From: DTCV01 sp964641155
Lineage (GTDB): Archaea; Thermoproteota; Thermoprotei_A; Sulfolobales; NBVN01
NCBI GenBank assembly: GCA_964641155.1
Contig: CAZXJO010000005.1
Coordinates: 1-64,000, forward strand
Length of the DNA: 64,000 nucleotides
Reading direction: 5' to 3'
Shown here: positions 60,787 through 64,000 of the stretch, one piece after another
Numbering within the stretch: position 1 is the first letter of the stretch
How the letters are laid out: the number at the start of each line of letters is the position of its first letter
Notes under the pieces: generated by a model
Database searches by the model: none
What the model was told of the DNA's origin: nothing
The model's input: the letters and a program-made list of their open reading frames with translations, nothing else
Position numbers and translations under genes: made by a program

Positions 60787-60865
60787 CACCAACACCTGTA
60801 GTTGTCTATGCCTCATTACTTATAAGTTTATTCTGACTTCATAGAATTACGGCATTGGCCGAGGT

Positions 60866-61147
60866 TTAAACACCGGCTACTATGAACCTTCCATCGGGTT
60901 GCATGTAGACCGTTCCATCGTTAACTAAACGTATTAGCGCGCGTCTTATCTTGTCCTCACTGGCTAGTCCTGAAAGGATAGCGTGCAATTCCTTAACACT
61001 CATGGGCTTGTCCCTAAGCAGGTCCAACAATATCTTAACCAGCTCATCTTCGTTGGGTGCCGTAACAACTAGCACGTCACTATCTTCGTAGACGACTTTA
61101 AGCTTTAATTTCCTCGAATTATTCCCTAATTCCCCCTCTAACCTCAT
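60866..61147 (-). CDS. Small protein with winged-helix-like C-terminal half
   Basis: The 93-residue protein has an N-terminal beta part (KLKLKVVYEDSDVLVVTAP) and a C-terminal region that looks like a winged helix (KPMSVKELHAILSGLASEDK, IRRALIRLVNDGTVYMQPDG). It could bind nucleic acid or protein; I cannot name the family. The start ATG 61147 is divergent from the gene at 61224 with about 75 bp between, including TTATAAGCTTAT (61188-61200), a palindromic AT-rich site that could serve promoters on both strands. Confidence 0.6.
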   Translation of the reverse strand: MRLEGELGNNSRKLKLKVVYEDSDVLVVTAPNEDELVKILLDLLRDKPMSVKELHAILSGLASEDKIRRALIRLVNDGTVYMQPDGRFIVAGV

Positions 61148-61223
61148 CGCTTTGACCTCATGTTCACAACACTAAAAACACTTATAAGCTTATCAACCTT
61201 ACAGGTACTTAAGAGGACAATAA

Positions 61224-61598
61224 TTGCCTTGCCCATGGTACAAGAACGGGTTGTGCACATCAGCAGCGCTCGATAAACCGACCAGCGATGTTACACTAAC
61301 CAGTAGATGTCTAAGCCCTTCCGAATATGTCCTGTGTAAGTTCTTCAGGGAATCACCCTCGGGTGCGAGCGTCGTACATGAGCAAGTAGGGAGGGAGTAT
61401 GGGAAACCCATACTCATGATTCATGGACTAAGCAAGCCGGAAAAATCAGAATGTAAGTTTTTCAAACTCATCAGCCATGAAAGCGGTAATTACTTAGCCG
61501 CCTGCGATGTGCTGAGGAGGTATTTGAACATCTACGAAGTTCGTATATGCAGTCAATTCTGGGTTGACTGCCCCTTCAGGAAACAGGCCGAAGGTTAA
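61224..61598 (+). CDS. Cysteine-rich hypothetical protein
   Basis: The 124-residue frame begins at TTG 61224 (MPCPWYKNGLCTSAALDK). It contains about nine cysteines: CPWYKNGLC, SRCLSPSEYVLCKFF, ECKFFKLI, AACDVL and a final RICSQFWVDCPFRKQ. They probably form one or two metal or FeS sites. The protein is otherwise mixed alpha/beta without membrane spans. I recognise no family. It lies upstream of rpl7ae on the same strand with about 58 bp between. Its N-terminal CPWY block resembles CPYY in the divergent neighbour two genes away. Confidence 0.6.
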   Translation: MPCPWYKNGLCTSAALDKPTSDVTLTSRCLSPSEYVLCKFFRESPSGASVVHEQVGREYGKPILMIHGLSKPEKSECKFFKLISHESGNYLAACDVLRRYLNIYEVRICSQFWVDCPFRKQAEG

Positions 61599-61656
61599 AA
61601 TACATAAGTTTTTAAGCATTACTAAGTACTTATCCAATGACGACAGGTGAATGAGG

Positions 61657-62046
61657 ATGAGCAAACCAGCCTACGTAAGGTTTGAAGTACCACCGGAAGT
61701 GTCTGAGAAGGCTTACGAGGCAGTAGCTAAAGTTAGGGAGACTGGCGGAAAGATAAAGAAGGGAACTAACGAAACAACTAAGGCCGTGGAAAGAGGTATC
61801 GCCAAACTAGTATTAATTGCTGAGGATGTAGACCCTCCTGAGGTGGTAATGCACCTACCACTACTCTGCGAGGAGAAGAAGGTCCCATACCTATACGTAC
61901 CCAGCAAGAAGAGGTTAGGGGAAAGCGCAGGCATCGAAGTAGCAGCAGCCAGCATTGCGGTAGTCGAGGTTGGAGGCGCTAAAGAGTTAATAGAAGAGCT
62001 CGCAAAGACGTTCCAGGAGCTGAAGTCTAAGGCTGTAAAGAAGTAA
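61657..62046 (+). CDS. rpl7ae: Ribosomal protein L7Ae
   Basis: About 129 residues from ATG 61657, chosen over ATG 61651 because GGTGA ends at 61650, six bases upstream. The L7Ae RNA-binding motif GKIKKGTNETTKAVERGIAK near 33 and the LVLIAEDVDPPEVVMHLPLL block near 53 are typical. The protein binds kink-turns in 23S rRNA, in C/D and H/ACA guide RNAs and in archaeal RNase P. It would therefore be a core part of the C/D RNP formed on the guide RNA at 36.4 kb. TATA-like AAGTTTTTAAGC lies at 61605-61617. Confidence 0.95.
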   Translation: MSKPAYVRFEVPPEVSEKAYEAVAKVRETGGKIKKGTNETTKAVERGIAKLVLIAEDVDPPEVVMHLPLLCEEKKVPYLYVPSKKRLGESAGIEVAAASIAVVEVGGAKELIEELAKTFQELKSKAVKK

Positions 62047-62105
62047 GCGCGGCTTAAAACATTGAGAGAAATCTAAAAACACGGTAGTTAGGATTTTTCT
62101 TCCAA

Positions 62106-62543
62106 CTATTTTAATTCTACCAACTCATCAGGTTTGAATATAACGCTTATTTCATAATCAGCCCTCGAAGCGCTGTCTGCGGCATGAACAACGTTCTCAC
62201 CAATCGATAACGAATAATCACCTCTGATAGTTCCTGGAGGTGCTTTACGCCCGTCCGTCGGACCGATCATCAACCTAACAACGTTGACTGCGTCATCCCC
62301 CTCAAGAACCATAGCAACAACGGGGCTTGAAGTCATGTATTCCACTAAACTATTGAAAAACGGCTTACCGATGTGAATGTCGTAAAGCTTCATAGCCTGC
62401 TCCTCACTTAACTTGACCATTTTAAGTGCCTTAATCTTGAACCCTTTCCTCTCGAACCTGGAGATGATTTCACCTACTAACCCCCTGCGAACGCCGTCGG
62501 GTTTAACTATAACTATGGTCCTATCAACCACATCGACCACCAT
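62106..62543 (-). CDS. ndk: Nucleoside diphosphate kinase
   Basis: The 145-residue protein has the N-terminal IVIVKPDGVRRGLVGEIISR, the ADGRKAPPGTIRGDYSL-type block near 95-110, and the catalytic histidine in ENVVHAADSASRADYEISV near 118. It balances NTP pools by phosphate transfer. In many archaea ndk sits with L7Ae, S28e, L24e and IF5B on one strand; here it is on the minus strand between L7Ae and L24e, so the cluster has been rearranged. It starts at ATG 62543. Confidence 0.94.
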   Translation of the reverse strand: MVVDVVDRTIVIVKPDGVRRGLVGEIISRFERKGFKIKALKMVKLSEEQAMKLYDIHIGKPFFNSLVEYMTSSPVVAMVLEGDDAVNVVRLMIGPTDGRKAPPGTIRGDYSLSIGENVVHAADSASRADYEISVIFKPDELVELK

Positions 62544-62728
62544 AACACATTCTTAACGAAGTTATCTATTTAAAATTTAATCACACTCAACACGGGTAGT
62601 GGCCCGCTGAAACTCGATGGAAATGACGAGTCCCTACCAGTGCTACAACAAGTAAGGGGAAAGCCCTTGCAGTGACTTATTAATAACTTTTAAATGCCCT
62701 ATTCCTACCTAAGTAAGTAGGTGTTAGG

Positions 62729-62911
62729 ATGCCTAAGATGGTTAAATGTTCGTTCTGCGGAAACGATGTAGAAGTGGGAAGTGGGTTAATGTATGTGAGA
62801 AATGACGGTAACATCATGTGGTTCTGCTCCAGCAAGTGCTTAAAGAACTTCAGACTGGGCAGAGAACCCAGAAAACTACCTTGGACCTCGAAATATGTGG
62901 CAACCAAGTAA
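62729..62911 (+). CDS. rpl24e: Ribosomal protein L24e
   Basis: The 60-residue protein has the zinc motif KCSFCGNDVEVGSG and WFCSSKCLKNFRLGREPRKL, i.e. CxxC...CxxxC, with LPWTSKY at the end, as in archaeal L24e. It is part of the 50S subunit. It starts at ATG 62729, preceded by TAGGTGTTAGG. AATAACTTTTAAATG near 62682-62696 may be the TATA box. S28e follows on the same strand; the order L24e-S28e is reversed from the usual one. Confidence 0.94.
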   Translation: MPKMVKCSFCGNDVEVGSGLMYVRNDGNIMWFCSSKCLKNFRLGREPRKLPWTSKYVATK

Positions 62912-63035
62912 TCCGACACCGTACCTTTGAGCAACCTCCACACATACAGTGCCATGGACGACGTTAGGTATCTCCACAACTGCGTCAGAAGAGCTTATAA
63001 GACCAGACGCAATTATGAGGGGGGAAGTGCGTCCT

Positions 63036-63296
63036 ATGAGTGATGAAGGGAAGGTAGTGATCAATCAGCCCGAAGTTAACGTGGTGGAGGAATTCGGTTT
63101 CCCAGGTGAGGTCATCCAAATCATTGGGCGGACAGGGGTGACCGGAGAGATAACTCAGGTTCGTGTCAGAGTTCTGGAAGGAAGAGATAAGGGAAGGATA
63201 ATAACAAGGAACGTGAAAGGACCTGTTAGGGTTGGCGATATAATCATTCTCAGGGAGACGGAAAGGGAAGCCAGAAAATTGGTAGCACGTAGATGA
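63036..63296 (+). CDS. rps28e: Ribosomal protein S28e
   Basis: The 86-residue protein begins MSDEGKVVINQPEVN at ATG 63036, with GGGGGGAAG ten bases before it; an upstream in-frame ATG at 63015 would add seven residues. The OB-fold block VIQIIGRTGVTGEITQVRVR and the conserved C-terminal LRETEREARKLVARR identify S28e. It is somewhat longer at the N-terminus than the usual 70 residues, as in several crenarchaea. It is a 30S subunit protein near the mRNA exit. Confidence 0.93.
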   Translation: MSDEGKVVINQPEVNVVEEFGFPGEVIQIIGRTGVTGEITQVRVRVLEGRDKGRIITRNVKGPVRVGDIIILRETEREARKLVARR

Positions 63297-63720
63297 TTAC
63301 AGTAACGTAAGTCACACCCCCACCGCACTGTTGATTAAGGGTTTACGGTTTTAACCACAAGTAGTATTGTTTACAAGCTCAAACTCACTGGCACCCTTCA
63401 TGAAGGTGTGAAAACCTATAAACATCCAGAAAGCAGAGACCTTACTCCATTTTCCATTATTACCTGGTCTGGTGCTCGAAGGGGGACAAACATTCACCAG
63501 TGAGTGCGGTAAAAAGGGCTGGGGTACGCGATCCGCTAAGTTGTGTGTGGACTGAGTCCCTGAGTTAATATAAACCAGCATGCCCACTTCTTATGTCCGC
63601 ATGTCCAACCATGTAGTACATTGAGGTAGTGTCAGATAAGTTAGGGCTCATAATGCGTTGAGCGAAGCAACAATTGAACATCAAAAATTGGGGGTCCCCT
63701 GACACCAGTAATGAGAAGGT
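63297..63720. other. Intergenic region between rps28e and infB
   Basis: About 425 bases lie between two convergent genes. TTAATATAAACC at 63564-63576 looks like a TATA box, but no gene follows it. No tRNA or guide RNA was recognised; a short AT-rich stretch after the S28e stop may hold a terminator. Possibly decayed DNA from the cluster rearrangement. Confidence 0.45.
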
Positions 63721-64000
63721 TCACTCAGAAGTGAGGCCCTTCAGTAGCTGAGTGAGTGATAACCCGTACGTCGGGCTGACCTTCTGCTTAATCTTTATAA
63801 TTTCCCTAATAAGTTCTAGGACCTCGTTGCTTACGGTTTCGGCGTACTTCGTAATTACTATCCTTATATCCTCCTCACTAGGATTGGTGTATAACACATC
63901 GTTCTCATCGAAGTGTCTCCCAACCATCACGTTACCCTTTATAGAAACAGCCACTGTGGAACCTTTCTTAGCCTCATGAATGGTCTTACCCCTGTCCTGA
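63721..64000 (-). CDS. infB: Translation initiation factor aIF5B (IF2), C-terminal end only
   Basis: The frame is open to the window edge: GKTIHEAKKGSTVAVSIKGN followed by VMVGRHFDENDVLYTNPSEE is the start of the final domain of archaeal IF5B (usual form EA..G..VAISI.G..VGRQ...GD.LY). The C-terminal helix LIREIIKIKQKVSPTYGLSL normally reads EI..IKR...P.WGM; here it goes on to a stop at 63721. Only the last 90 or so of about 600 residues are visible. The factor joins ribosomal subunits at initiation. Its place near L7Ae, S28e, L24e and NDK is the usual archaeal neighbourhood. Confidence 0.85.
   Translation of the reverse strand, partial: QDRGKTIHEAKKGSTVAVSIKGNVMVGRHFDENDVLYTNPSEEDIRIVITKYAETVSNEVLELIREIIKIKQKVSPTYGLSLTQLLKGLTSE

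Overview
The window is chromosomal DNA from a thermophilic archaeon of the Thermoproteota (crenarchaeal type). The support is gene content: pelota, DUF2192, CDC48, archaeal L7Ae, L24e, S28e, P1/L12 and aIF5B, archaeal-type ArgS, TrpS and phosphoglycerate mutase, TmcA, an archaeal SRP RNA, and tRNAs with short introns after position 37. A Desulfurococcales-like relative is my best guess, but no 16S gene is present to settle it. A run of ten N in a transporter gene marks a draft assembly.

Layout. 0-5.2 kb: 3' end of a membrane transporter, pelota, a YdjM-like membrane protein, a LysE-type exporter, an HTH-CBS regulator and a DUF2192 protein. 5.2-7.0 kb: a gene-poor stretch, then a DUF45 metallopeptidase and a fragment like the C-terminus of a type I restriction subunit, which looks like a restriction-modification scar. 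7.2-13.1 kb: JAMM and HtpX proteases, a 2-hydroxyacid dehydrogenase, the SRP RNA, a nucleotidyltransferase, and a Pit phosphate transporter with its DUF47 partner. 13.1-19.0 kb: a B12-type radical SAM protein, an Ldh2 dehydrogenase, and a compact lipoate module (lplA, lplB and acyP divergent from two radical SAM genes that fit lipS1/lipS2). 19.1-26.6 kb: a tripartite tricarboxylate transporter, UMP kinase, five tRNA genes (three with introns) and a convergent Elp3/Trm9-like pair for wobble-uridine modification. 26.7-32.4 kb: a pst phosphate operon with an AbrB-PhoU regulator divergent from it. 32.7-34.7 kb: two decayed neighbouring genes, a SerK/ParB-like gene and a trpB2, next to an intact trpS.

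36.4-45.3 kb: a C/D box guide RNA, Sua5, an NSUN6-like tRNA methyltransferase, two surface proteins, a damaged IS200/IS605 element whose tnpB carries two in-frame amber codons, a sixth tRNA and nicotinate phosphoribosyltransferase. 45.4-49.4 kb: a four-gene group 3b type NiFe (sulf)hydrogenase. 49.4-64 kb: mainly informational and central-metabolism genes on the minus strand (L12, ACD alpha subunit, TmcA, apgM, CDC48, ArgS), then a rearranged L7Ae/NDK/L24e/S28e/IF5B neighbourhood cut by the window end.

The most interesting items are the complete lipoate ligase/synthase cluster, the decayed trpB2-serK pair (which together suggest an O-phosphoserine route to tryptophan), the C/D sRNA, the Elp3/Trm9 pair, and the amber-interrupted but catalytically intact TnpB.
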